A DNA stretch of 63,960 bases. Source: Treponema sp. Its GTDB lineage: Bacteria; Spirochaetota; Spirochaetia; Treponematales; Treponemataceae. Positions 53,445 through 61,508 of the stretch are shown here, in pieces; within the stretch, counting starts at the first letter, position 1, and each line of letters begins with the position of its first letter. The position numbers and the translations under genes are program-made. The notes below the pieces were generated by a model. It did not search any database and was not told the origin of the DNA. It worked only from the letters and a program-made list of their open reading frames with translations. Where the stretch lies: contig JAEDDW010000004.1 in the NCBI GenBank assembly GCA_016293645.1, positions 1-63,960 on the forward strand, read 5' to 3'.

Positions 53445-54647
53445 TTATTTCTTCAAGTCCGCCATTGCTTTAACAAAGGCCTCTTTTGAGTTTCTTATTG
53501 AATCCGCGCTTACGCAGTATGCCATTCTTATCCAGCCCTTTCCGCCGAATCCGCTACCAGGGGCCGTAAGAATAAGGTATTTCTTAAGGTAATCGCAGAA
53601 AGCCATGTCATCACCGTTGAAGCATTCAGGGGCTTTGCACCACATGTAGAATGCTCCCTCAGGAACAATGTGTTCGATTCCGGCTGCGTCGAGAACTTCC
53701 ATGACCATGTTGCGACGTTTTTCGTAAAGGCTGTAATCAACTTTTGCATTCCATGTTTCGGCAACAACCCTCTGGAATATTGCAGGTGCATTTACATAAC
53801 CAAGAACGCGGGTTGTGAAAATACAGGCTGCTACAACTTCATCTTTGTCAGGACATGCTGGATTGACGCAAATATAGCCAATACGCTCCCCAGGAAGGCT
53901 GAGATTTTTTGCAAATGATGTAACGACTATTGAACTGTCATAAATCGGGAATGCACCTGGAACTTCCTTTCCGTCGTAGACGATGGCACGGTATGGTTCA
54001 TCACAGATGAGATATGGCTTACGTCCGCATTTTGCAGCGTGTTCTTCAAGAACCTTGGCAAGTGCTTCAATTTCTTTCTTAGTGTATACACGCCCTGTAG
54101 GGTTGTTTGGACTGTTTATAAGCACTGCGGCTGTCTTTTCATTGAGGGCAGCTTTTATGGCTTCTACATCAAGACTGAAGTCAGTTTTAGTGCTTACTTC
54201 AACAAGGTTTCCGCCATGATTGCGTACATAGTGCTTGTATTCAGTAAAATATGGAGCCGGCACAACAACATTGTCACCGTCGTTAAGAATAGCCTTAAAC
54301 AGAGCATTAAGAGCCCCTGCAGCACCTACTGCCATGACTACACAGTCACCAGTTATCTTGACACCCTGCTCCTGGCTTGTTTTTTCGGCCATTGCATCAC
54401 GGCAGAACTGAAAACCAGCGTTTGGCATATATCCATGAAAATTCTTTTCACGACATGCTGCGACCTGTTTTTCCAAAGATCTTTTTATATCCTCTGGAGG
54501 TTCAAGATCAGGATTTCCGATGCTGAAATCAAAAACCTTGTCATTGCCATACTGAGATTTGAGTTTGATACCTTCCTCAAACATCTTGCGGATAACACCC
54601 GCTCCCTTGCTTGTCATTGTTTCTTTTATAAATGTTGAAATTGGCAT
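53445..54647 (-). CDS. PLP-dependent class I/II aminotransferase (aspartate aminotransferase-like)
   Basis: The 400-residue fold-type I aminotransferase has FSIGNPDLEPP, YMPNAGFQFCRDAM, the cofactor Asp in ICDEPYR (near 216), INSPNNPTGRVYTKKE and the Schiff-base lysine in VVTSFAKNLSLPGERIGY (K247). Its substrate is probably an acidic or branched amino acid, but cannot be fixed. A consensus promoter lies about 40 nt upstream and CAGGAG before the ATG; it is the first gene of an operon with glgA. Confidence 0.88.
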   Translation of the reverse strand: MPISTFIKETMTSKGAGVIRKMFEEGIKLKSQYGNDKVFDFSIGNPDLEPPEDIKRSLEKQVAACREKNFHGYMPNAGFQFCRDAMAEKTSQEQGVKITGDCVVMAVGAAGALNALFKAILNDGDNVVVPAPYFTEYKHYVRNHGGNLVEVSTKTDFSLDVEAIKAALNEKTAAVLINSPNNPTGRVYTKKEIEALAKVLEEHAAKCGRKPYLICDEPYRAIVYDGKEVPGAFPIYDSSIVVTSFAKNLSLPGERIGYICVNPACPDKDEVVAACIFTTRVLGYVNAPAIFQRVVAETWNAKVDYSLYEKRRNMVMEVLDAAGIEHIVPEGAFYMWCKAPECFNGDDMAFCDYLKKYLILTAPGSGFGGKGWIRMAYCVSADSIRNSKEAFVKAMADLKK

Positions 54648-54683
54648 AAAATGCTCCTGATACTGTTATTTTATAATAAGAAT

Positions 54684-54711
54684 ATTATACCACAGTTTGT
54701 AACGGAAACAA
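54684..54711 (-). promoter_or_regulatory. Promoter of the aminotransferase-glgA operon
   Basis: On the minus strand TTGTTT (54711-54706) and consensus TATAAT (54689-54684) are 16 nt apart, with TGG before the -10 (extended). Confidence 0.75.
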
Positions 54712-54781
54712 ATTAAATAAATACAAAAAATATAATATTAAAGACAGAAAAATATCAGGATTTGAATACGTGGTTTAAAAT

Positions 54782-54812
54782 AAAAAAAAGTTTCTGCAAT
54801 CTACAGAAACTT
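54782..54812 (-). terminator. Terminator of the tRNA-Thr/tRNA-Tyr transcript
   Basis: On the minus strand a 9-bp stem (AAGTTTCTG/CAGAAACTT) is followed by a run of eight T residues, just after tRNA-Tyr. Confidence 0.85.
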
Positions 54813-54816
54813 GATG

Positions 54817-54897
54817 TGGAGAGTGTAGGATTCGGACCTACGAAGGAAAACCAACAGATTTACAGTCTGCCCCCTTTGACCACTCGGGAAACTCTCC
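54817..54897 (-). tRNA. tRNA-Tyr (anticodon GTA)
   Basis: The 81-nt class II tRNA on the minus strand has acceptor GGAGAGT/ACTCTCC, anticodon loop CTGTAAA reading GTA, a long variable arm and T-arm GTAGG-TCCGAAT-CCTAC. Discriminator A; CCA not encoded. Confidence 0.96.
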
Positions 54898-54915
54898 ATT
54901 CCCCTATTGGGATAA

Positions 54916-54988
54916 AGCCGCCGCAGGGATTCGGACCCAGGACCTCGAGATTACAAATCACGCGCTCTACCAGCTGAGCTACAGCGGC
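54916..54988 (-). tRNA. tRNA-Thr (anticodon TGT)
   Basis: The 73-nt cloverleaf on the minus strand has acceptor GCCGCTG/CGGCGGC and anticodon loop TTTGTAA (TGT). The T-stem CTGGG/CCCTG has a T-T mismatch at 50:64. Discriminator T; CCA not encoded. It is transcribed before tRNA-Tyr from one promoter. Confidence 0.93.
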
Positions 54989-55032
54989 TTATTTTTTTTA
55001 TCAACTTCGCTTTCGCGTTGCTGATGTTTAAG

Positions 55033-55061
55033 ACTATATACTTTATGACAAAAAGAGTCAA
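55033..55061 (-). promoter_or_regulatory. Sigma70 promoter for tRNA-Thr/tRNA-Tyr
   Basis: On the minus strand TTGACT (55061-55056) and TATAGT (55038-55033) are 17 nt apart; leader about 35-40 nt to tRNA-Thr. Confidence 0.8.
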
Positions 55062-55102
55062 TAGCAAAATCCAAAAAAAAAGAAAAAAAATTCAAAATTT
55101 AT

Positions 55103-55151
55103 AAAAAAATCCCGGCAGAACAATGAACTTCATCACTGCCCTGTCGGGATT
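55103..55151 (-). terminator. Terminator after cellobiose phosphorylase
   Basis: On the minus strand AATCCCG (55151-55145) pairs with CGGGATT (55114-55108), with further imperfect pairing inside, followed by seven T residues. Confidence 0.8.
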
Positions 55152-55174
55152 CTGTGTTTCAATTAAGCTATAAA

Positions 55175-57661
55175 TTACATCACAGCCTTGACTTCAACTG
55201 TTTCACCGGCCTTAGCCATTGGAACAAGATTTCCTTCTGCCTTTGTGCCGTTGATGTAAAGTTCCTTGATTCCTTTCTGTGAACCGTTGTTTACGATCTC
55301 GATGTTGTATGTAGCATCACGGAACTTGCGTGTAACCTTGTATCCCTTAACGTCTGCTGGAAGACATGGGTCAACAATGATTCCCTTGTATGAAGGCTTG
55401 ATGCCAAGGAGGTACTGGCTAACTGTAAGCCACATCCATGCAGCCGTTCCTGTAAGCCAAGAATTCTTTCCTTCACCAGGCTTTGCTGCGTCCTTACCTG
55501 CAACCATCTGGCAGTTTACATAAGGTTCAACCTTGTGGAGCTGCTGATCCTTCAGGTACATTGGAGAAATCTTGCGGAAGAGTTCCCATGCGTCGTTACC
55601 GCGGCCTGCAACAGTTTCACCGATGATTACCCATGGGTTGTTGTGGCAGAAAATACCTGCATTCTCTTTGTATCCTGCTGGATAAGAAGAAATTTCACCC
55701 ATTTCAACATGATACTTTGTATATGCAGGGTTGTTGAGAACCATACCGTGTTCACAGTCAAGGTATTTCTTACAAGAATCGATTGCCTTGTCAACCATTC
55801 CGTCTTCAAGACCGATTCCAGCCATTGTACAGAAGCCCTGTGATTCAATGAAGATCTTTCCTTCTTCACATTCGTTTGAACCGATCTTGTTTCCGTAGAA
55901 GTCGTATGCGCGGAGGTACCATTCTCCGTCCCAACCGTGCTTCTTTACAGCTTCGATCATGCTGTCAACGCACTTCTGGGCACGTGCAGCTTCGTCGTTC
56001 TTTCCAACCTGCTTGCAGAGTTCAATGTAGTCCTTACCAGTAACAACAAAGAGACCTGCGATCATGAGGGATTCAGCCTTTGAGCCTTCAGAGTTGTTTT
56101 CTGTTGTCTGGAATGATTCGTTTGGATCCCAAGAGAAACAGTTGAGATTGAGACAGTCGTTCCAGTCTGCGCGTCCGATAAGTGGAAGCATGTGAGGGCC
56201 TAAGTTTTCAACAACATGGTTGAAAGAAATCTTGAGGTGTTCCATGAGTGAAACTTCTGTTCCAGCCTTGTTGTCAAATGGAACAGGTTCGTCGAGAATT
56301 GAGAAGTCTCCTGTTTCCTTAACATAAGCAACAGTACCGAAGATGAGCCAGCATGGATCGTCGTTGAATCCACCGCCGATGTCGTTGTTTCCGTGCTTTG
56401 TAAGTGGCTGATACTGGTGATAGCATCCGCCGTCCGGGAACTGTGTAGATGCAATGTCGATGATTCTTTCGCGTGCGCGGGAAGGAACCTGGTGAACGAA
56501 TCCAACAAGGTCCTGGTTTGAATCACGGAATCCCATTCCACGGCCAACACCGCTTTCAAAGAATGAAGCTGAGCGTGAGAAGTTGAATGTGATCATACAC
56601 TGATACTGGCTCCAGATGTTTACCATGCGGTTGAGCTTTTCGTCATCGCTCTTGACAACATACTTGTCAAGGAGAGCATCCCACATAGAGCGGAGTTCAT
56701 TGTATGCAGCATCTACAGCTTCTACTGTAGAGAACTTCTTGATGAGGGCTTCAGCCTTTGCCTTGTTTACGAGAGTAACATCGCTGTCCTGTGAAGAAAT
56801 GAGGGTCCCGTTCTTCTTGCGCTGGATGTCAGCTTCAGAGAACTTTTCTTCCTGAGCGTTTTCAACATAACCGAGGACAAAGATGTAGTCCTTGCTTTCA
56901 CCAGCCTTGAGTTCAACTTCAACATAGTGTGATGCGATTGGTGACCAACCGTGTGCAAGGGAGTTGCTTGGTTTTCCTGCCATTACGCACTGTGGATCTG
57001 CGAATTCGTTGTAGAGGCCGATGAATGATTCGCGGTCTGTATCGTATCCGTCGATCTTTGCGTTTGTAAGTGAGTAATATGCGTAGTGGTTGCGGCGTTC
57101 CTTGTATTCAGTCTTGTGGTAGATTGTAGAACCGTCGATTTCAACTTCACCTGTAGACCAGTTGCGCTGGAAATTTTCCATGTCTGTTGCAGCGTTCCAG
57201 AGACACCATTCAGCAAATGAGAAGAGCTTGATCTTCTTTGTTTCGTTTGTTGTGTTCTTGAGTGTCACCTTCTGAACTTCTGCCCAAGTCTTGAGAGGAA
57301 CAAAGAAAAGAACAGAAGCTTCAATTCCGTTCTTGCTGCCTGTGATGCGTGTGTAGTTCATACCATGGCGGCATTCGTAGCTGTCAAGTTCAGTCTTGCA
57401 TGGCTTCCAGCCTGGGTTCCATACAGTTCCGTTGTCATTGATATAGAAATAGCGTCCACCGTTGTCCATCGGTACGCCGTTGTAGCGGTAGCGTGTAATG
57501 CGGCGGAACTTAGCGTCCTTATAGAATGAATAACCGCCCGCTGTGTTTGAAATGAGCGAGAAGAAATCTTCGTTGCCAAGGTAGTTGATCCAAGGCCAAG
57601 GTGTTGCAGGATTTGTGATCACAAATTCCCTGTTCTGGTCATCAAAGTGTCCGAATTCCAT
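55175..57661 (-). CDS. Cellobiose phosphorylase (GH94)
   Basis: The 828-residue cytosolic enzyme splits cellobiose with phosphate into glucose and glucose 1-phosphate, saving ATP. The N-terminus FGHFDDQNREFVITNPATPWPWINYLG matches GH94 enzymes; the catalytic Asp lies in GRADWNDCLNL near residue 498, with DQDNQDLVGF-like GFRDSNQDLVGF and GGCYHQYQPLTKHGNNDIGGGFNDDP typical of the (alpha/alpha)6 barrel. The start at 57661 (AAGGA 11 nt upstream) is preferred over an ATG six codons earlier. Codon usage is strongly biased like rpsB and tsf. It has its own promoter and terminator. Other disaccharide phosphorylases of the family are an alternative, but length and motifs favour cellobiose. Confidence 0.85.
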   Translation of the reverse strand: MEFGHFDDQNREFVITNPATPWPWINYLGNEDFFSLISNTAGGYSFYKDAKFRRITRYRYNGVPMDNGGRYFYINDNGTVWNPGWKPCKTELDSYECRHGMNYTRITGSKNGIEASVLFFVPLKTWAEVQKVTLKNTTNETKKIKLFSFAEWCLWNAATDMENFQRNWSTGEVEIDGSTIYHKTEYKERRNHYAYYSLTNAKIDGYDTDRESFIGLYNEFADPQCVMAGKPSNSLAHGWSPIASHYVEVELKAGESKDYIFVLGYVENAQEEKFSEADIQRKKNGTLISSQDSDVTLVNKAKAEALIKKFSTVEAVDAAYNELRSMWDALLDKYVVKSDDEKLNRMVNIWSQYQCMITFNFSRSASFFESGVGRGMGFRDSNQDLVGFVHQVPSRARERIIDIASTQFPDGGCYHQYQPLTKHGNNDIGGGFNDDPCWLIFGTVAYVKETGDFSILDEPVPFDNKAGTEVSLMEHLKISFNHVVENLGPHMLPLIGRADWNDCLNLNCFSWDPNESFQTTENNSEGSKAESLMIAGLFVVTGKDYIELCKQVGKNDEAARAQKCVDSMIEAVKKHGWDGEWYLRAYDFYGNKIGSNECEEGKIFIESQGFCTMAGIGLEDGMVDKAIDSCKKYLDCEHGMVLNNPAYTKYHVEMGEISSYPAGYKENAGIFCHNNPWVIIGETVAGRGNDAWELFRKISPMYLKDQQLHKVEPYVNCQMVAGKDAAKPGEGKNSWLTGTAAWMWLTVSQYLLGIKPSYKGIIVDPCLPADVKGYKVTRKFRDATYNIEIVNNGSQKGIKELYINGTKAEGNLVPMAKAGETVEVKAVM

Positions 57662-57732
57662 AATCTGTTTTTCCTTCATTAGTTTTTTTTCGCAGACAAT
57701 TTCTCAAAAAATAGTCTACAAAAATTTTTTGA

Positions 57733-57761
57733 ATTTTATCATGAGAGCGGACAAAAGTCAA
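57733..57761 (-). promoter_or_regulatory. Promoter of the cellobiose phosphorylase gene
   Basis: On the minus strand TTGACT (57761-57756) and TAAAAT (57738-57733) are 17 nt apart, giving a leader of about 65 nt. Confidence 0.75.
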
Positions 57762-57805
57762 AGCATATTATTGAGGATAACCCATTAAACACCCTTTGAT
57801 TTTTC

Positions 57806-57834
57806 TTGTTTTTTTTATTTTTCTCACTTATACT
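57806..57834 (+). promoter_or_regulatory. Promoter of the ankyrin gene, probable leaderless mRNA
   Basis: TTGTTT (57806-57811) and TATACT (57829-57834) are 17 nt apart and the ATG lies only 7 nt after the -10 box. No Shine-Dalgarno sequence. Confidence 0.6.
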
Positions 57835-57841
57835 GTTTGTT

Positions 57842-59329
57842 ATGAAAAAACATATTTTGTTCAGCTTTATTACCCTGTCCGTGCTTATGCCGCTGACAGC
57901 TAAAAAAACACCACTTGATTACGAAAAACTGGCATCAACTGGTACTGTAAGTGAGATTAAAAGCTCATATTCAAAGGAAAAATCTCTGTTTTACAAGAAA
58001 TATTTCGACAGTAAGGAAACTTTTCTCCAGCTGTGCCTTAAGAACAATAGAGAGTTCGACATCATCAAGATGTGTATTTCCTATGAGTCTGACATTGAAT
58101 CAAAGACAAAAGACGGGAAAACTCCTCTCATGTACGCTTCCCAGTACTCTTCCTACCCTGATGTTGTCGAGCTGCTGATCAAGACAGATGCTCTTACAAG
58201 CGGAAAAAAGAGAAAGAGAATCCTTCAGAAGGATAATTCCGGGCTGAACTCATTCCATTACGCAAAAATGAATTCCTGCAGTGATATCTATGCAAAGCTC
58301 AGTGAATTTGCCGAAGACCCTGACAGGAATGCTGCTGTTGAAACAGTCCCAGCTACTGCAGTAGACGACATTGCAGCTGTTGAGGCGGAACTGAAGAGAG
58401 AAGCTGAAGAACTTGAGGCAATGACTTACAGACCGGAGACGGCACCAGCTGCGCCAGTTGCGGAAAACATTCCTGCTCCAGAAACAGCAAGTGTTCCAGC
58501 TGTCGAAGTTCCTGAAAATGCCGGTGAAACTGTTGCAGACAGTTCCATTGTTGACGAACCGGTTGTTGAAAACCTTGTTTCCCCTCAGGAGACAGTCGCA
58601 CAGGACCTCAGGAAAAAAGAGGTCGAGACCTATGCCAGCGCATTCCTTTATGATTATGCAGAGGAAGCTGCGGAAAAACAGGAAGAAAAAAAGATCGTTG
58701 CCATCGAAAATCCAAATCTTGCCGACAAGAATGGTGTTACTCTTCTCATGAAGGCAGCGAAGTCTGGAAATGACTGGGATGTACGTACTTTGCTTGCAAG
58801 CGGAGCAGACGTAAACCTTCGTGACAAGGACGGATGGTCTGCCCTCATGTATGCCTGCCGTTATCAGAACAACCTCAACATTGTGGACATGCTCATTGAA
58901 AAAGGAGCATACATCCGCACAAGAAACAAGTTCAATGCAACACCTCTTCTCATGGCAGCTGATTATTCAAAGAACCCTGAAATCATCGCAGTTCTCCTCA
59001 AGAATCGTACTGCATCTGAAGATGAAGTTTTCAGAGCTTTCATTTTCTCAATTACAGGCAACACAGGTTCAAGCCATGTACGCACCGCAAAGGTAAAGCT
59101 GTTCCTTGATATGAACGTACCGCTCAATAGACTCTGGAAAGGACAGACTCCTCTCATGTATGCGGCTCAGTACTGTTCTTCTACGGAAGTAATCCAGCAG
59201 CTTCTCGATGCCGGCGCTGATCCTGAAACTGTAAATGACAAGGGTATGACAGCATTCGATTACGCAAAGAACAACAAAAGGCTCCAGCGTGATGATTCAT
59301 TCTGGGCATTGAATACTTCCCGCAAATAG
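57842..59329 (+). CDS. Secreted ankyrin-repeat protein
   Basis: The 495-residue protein has a signal peptide (ILFSFITLSVLMPLTA), a short N-terminal ankyrin block (DGKTPLMYASQYSSYPDVVELLI, near residue 95) and a Pro/Ala/Val/Glu-rich linker (about residues 165-270). A C-terminal ankyrin block follows with at least four repeats (NGVTLLMKAAKSGNDWDVRTLL, DGWSALMYACRYQNNLNIVDMLI, cited as short examples). It ends DYAKNNKRLQ. It is probably periplasmic or surface exposed and binds proteins. The rsmD gene starts one base after its stop. Function unknown. Confidence 0.78.
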   Translation: MKKHILFSFITLSVLMPLTAKKTPLDYEKLASTGTVSEIKSSYSKEKSLFYKKYFDSKETFLQLCLKNNREFDIIKMCISYESDIESKTKDGKTPLMYASQYSSYPDVVELLIKTDALTSGKKRKRILQKDNSGLNSFHYAKMNSCSDIYAKLSEFAEDPDRNAAVETVPATAVDDIAAVEAELKREAEELEAMTYRPETAPAAPVAENIPAPETASVPAVEVPENAGETVADSSIVDEPVVENLVSPQETVAQDLRKKEVETYASAFLYDYAEEAAEKQEEKKIVAIENPNLADKNGVTLLMKAAKSGNDWDVRTLLASGADVNLRDKDGWSALMYACRYQNNLNIVDMLIEKGAYIRTRNKFNATPLLMAADYSKNPEIIAVLLKNRTASEDEVFRAFIFSITGNTGSSHVRTAKVKLFLDMNVPLNRLWKGQTPLMYAAQYCSSTEVIQQLLDAGADPETVNDKGMTAFDYAKNNKRLQRDDSFWALNTSRK

Positions 59330-59330
59330 T

Positions 59331-59921
59331 ATGAGAATTACAGGCGGAAAACTTAAAGGCAGAGTGACGCAGACTCCATATGGCAAAATGGCCATTCGTC
59401 CTGCGATGGACAAGATGAGAGAGTCTGTGTTTGCGATACTTGATCCGGTTCTTGAAGGCAAATCCTTTCTTGATTTATTTTCCGGTTCCGGAACTATTGC
59501 CCTGGAAGCTGTTTCACACGGCGCAAACGATGTTTCCCTTTGTGAAATGGATAAATCAAAAGCAAAAATAGTTTTTTCAAACGTCAAGATGGCTGAGGAA
59601 GTCGGCGTAAGGATCAAATGCCACTTCATGGCCGTTGAACTATTTCTTAAAAGATGCAAGGGAAAATATGATTTCATTTTCATGGATCCCCCTTTTCCTT
59701 ATAAATTCAGAAAGGAACTGATTGAAACTGCAGGCAAAAGGGAGCTGTTGAATGAAGACGGCAAGCTGCTCATCCACTACCCTGAAGAAGATGCACTTCC
59801 TGACAGAATCGGAAATCTTGAACTTGTTGATAAAAGGATTTACGGAAGATCCATTGTGAATTTCTATGCCTATTCCAAAGACAGGTCAGGAAGTTCCGCC
59901 TGTGAAAACGAAGAAATATAA
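59331..59921 (+). CDS. rsmD: 16S rRNA (guanine(966)-N2)-methyltransferase RsmD
   Basis: The 196-residue SAM-dependent methyltransferase has the start MRITGGKLKGR, RPAMDKMRESVFAIL, the SAM motif FLDLFSGSGTIALEAVSHGA and the catalytic FIFMDPPFPY (DPPF). All match RsmD, which modifies G966 of 16S rRNA. It starts one base after the ankyrin gene stop, so it is read from the same transcript. Confidence 0.92.
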   Translation: MRITGGKLKGRVTQTPYGKMAIRPAMDKMRESVFAILDPVLEGKSFLDLFSGSGTIALEAVSHGANDVSLCEMDKSKAKIVFSNVKMAEEVGVRIKCHFMAVELFLKRCKGKYDFIFMDPPFPYKFRKELIETAGKRELLNEDGKLLIHYPEEDALPDRIGNLELVDKRIYGRSIVNFYAYSKDRSGSSACENEEI

Positions 59922-59949
59922 CAATATTACTATCGGTTCAACAATTTTC

Positions 59950-59977
59950 TTGACAAATCCAAAAGTGATGCTAACAT
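59950..59977 (+). promoter_or_regulatory. Promoter of the 113-aa gene
   Basis: Consensus TTGACA (59950-59955) and TAACAT (59972-59977) are 16 nt apart; the ATG lies 11 nt after the -10, giving a leader of about 5 nt without Shine-Dalgarno sequence. Confidence 0.55.
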
Positions 59978-59988
59978 AGTTATTGACG

Positions 59989-60330
59989 ATGAGAGAAGAT
60001 TTAAAAATACAGATTGATAATAAACAGGATGAATACAGATTTATAAAAGTAACTGATGCCCCTGTTCAAGGTCTTTCGGACCAGCAGAAAGTTGCCCTGA
60101 ATAGAAAAGCAAATACGCTTTTCAACGAAGGGAAATACGAAATGGCTGAAAGAATCTTTATTACAACCGGTTACTCTGACGGTCTTACGCGCGTTGGCGA
60201 CAGATATGCAGAGAAAAACTTGTATTTAAAAGCCTTAAAATTATATCTTCTTGCTCACAATAAAAGGAAAAGTGAACCGCTTATAGAGAAATTGTCGCAA
60301 ACAGTTTCCTTTATGCTGAAAAATGTATGA
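59989..60330 (+). CDS. Small conserved-looking protein with a TPR-like helical pattern
   Basis: The 113-residue protein has no signal peptide or membrane segment. VALNRKANTLFNEGKYEMAERIFITTGYSDGLTRVGDRYAEKNLYLKALKLYLLA (residues about 38-92, given here for its helical repeat pattern) resembles a pair of degenerate TPR helices, with Lys-rich C-terminal helix. It stands 17 bp before the large TPR gene on the same strand. I recognise no named family. ATG 59989 is used; an upstream in-frame TTG starts two codons earlier. Confidence 0.6.
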   Translation: MREDLKIQIDNKQDEYRFIKVTDAPVQGLSDQQKVALNRKANTLFNEGKYEMAERIFITTGYSDGLTRVGDRYAEKNLYLKALKLYLLAHNKRKSEPLIEKLSQTVSFMLKNV

Positions 60331-60347
60331 TCAGGAGTGAGTAAAAA

Positions 60348-61499
60348 ATGTCTGACATTTCAAAAAACGAAGTATTTGAAGAATCTGCAGAACAGGAATT
60401 CGTAGTACCGAAGACGGATGATTCAAGTTCGGAAATCAGTGACCTTTCAAAAAGAGGATATCAGCTTCTCAAGGAAAACCATACGGATGAAGCTGTTGAA
60501 GCCTTCAAAAAGATTCTTGGTCTTGAGGAAAACAACAATTATGCTCTCGTAGGTCTTGGTGACAGTGAGAGAAAGAGGCTTCACTTCAAGGAAGCTATCG
60601 AGTATTACTCAAAATGCCTTTCCTTCCATCCGGGAAACAACTATGCCCTCTTTGGTCTTGCCGACTGCTACAAGGCAATCAATCAGTATCACAAGGCCAT
60701 TGAAATATGGGAACAGTACCTGATCCATGACGACAGGAACATCACTGTTCTTACCCGCGTGGCTGATGCATACCGCAAGATCCGTGACTTCAAGAAATCA
60801 AAGACACTTTACCTTCGTGTTCTTGAGATGGAAGAGAACAATGCCTATGCGCTTATTGGTCTTGGACATCTTCACTATGATTTCAAGGAATACAAGGATG
60901 CCCTTTTTTACTGGACAAAAATGTTTGATATCAATCCTGAACATGTTGATATTCGTGTCCTTACTTCCATTGGAAACTGCCACAGAAAACTCAAGACTTT
61001 TGAAAAAGGACTTCCATTTTTTGAGAAGGCATTGGACAAGGATCCACGTAATTTCTATGCTCTCTTTGGAATTGCAGACTGTTACCGTGGAATGAACCAG
61101 CAGTTCCGTTCGATTGATTACTGGAACAGGATTCTTGAAATAGATCCTAAAAACAAGGTCATTCTTACCCGTACAGGTGATGCCTACAGAAACACAGGAG
61201 ATTATGCTACGGCTTCTGATTACTACAATCGTGCAATGGATATTGATTTTGATGTCTATGCAGCCCTTGGCCTTGCACTTATATGCAAAGGTGAAGGAAA
61301 ATATGATGAAGCCATTGAGCGTCTTTCAAGACTTGTGCGTGATGATCCGAAGAATTACAGACTTTACATTGACCTTGCAGACTGTTATGTCAAGATGGGG
61401 AAAAAACAGAATGCCCTGGATATACTTTCCGACTTCCAACGCCTTGGCATAAGAAATCAGGCAATCAATGACTATACTGAACAGGTCAAATTGATGTAA
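60348..61499 (+). CDS. TPR-repeat protein, cytoplasmic
   Basis: The 383-residue protein lacks a signal peptide. After an acidic N-terminus (about 35 residues), nine or ten tetratricopeptide repeats run to the end; they share NNYALVGLGDSERK, NNYALFGLADCYKA, NAYALIGLGHLHYD and NFYALFGIADCYRG. Such near-identical helices suggest a repeat array grown by duplication. It should act as a protein-protein scaffold. GGAG precedes the ATG and rlmN starts 9 bp after it. Confidence 0.8.
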   Translation: MSDISKNEVFEESAEQEFVVPKTDDSSSEISDLSKRGYQLLKENHTDEAVEAFKKILGLEENNNYALVGLGDSERKRLHFKEAIEYYSKCLSFHPGNNYALFGLADCYKAINQYHKAIEIWEQYLIHDDRNITVLTRVADAYRKIRDFKKSKTLYLRVLEMEENNAYALIGLGHLHYDFKEYKDALFYWTKMFDINPEHVDIRVLTSIGNCHRKLKTFEKGLPFFEKALDKDPRNFYALFGIADCYRGMNQQFRSIDYWNRILEIDPKNKVILTRTGDAYRNTGDYATASDYYNRAMDIDFDVYAALGLALICKGEGKYDEAIERLSRLVRDDPKNYRLYIDLADCYVKMGKKQNALDILSDFQRLGIRNQAINDYTEQVKLM

Positions 61500-61508
61500 T
61501 ATATCAGC

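Noticed and set aside
57680..57841. Possible small RNA in the divergent region
   Set aside because: The region is explained by two promoters; no compact structure with a terminator was found.
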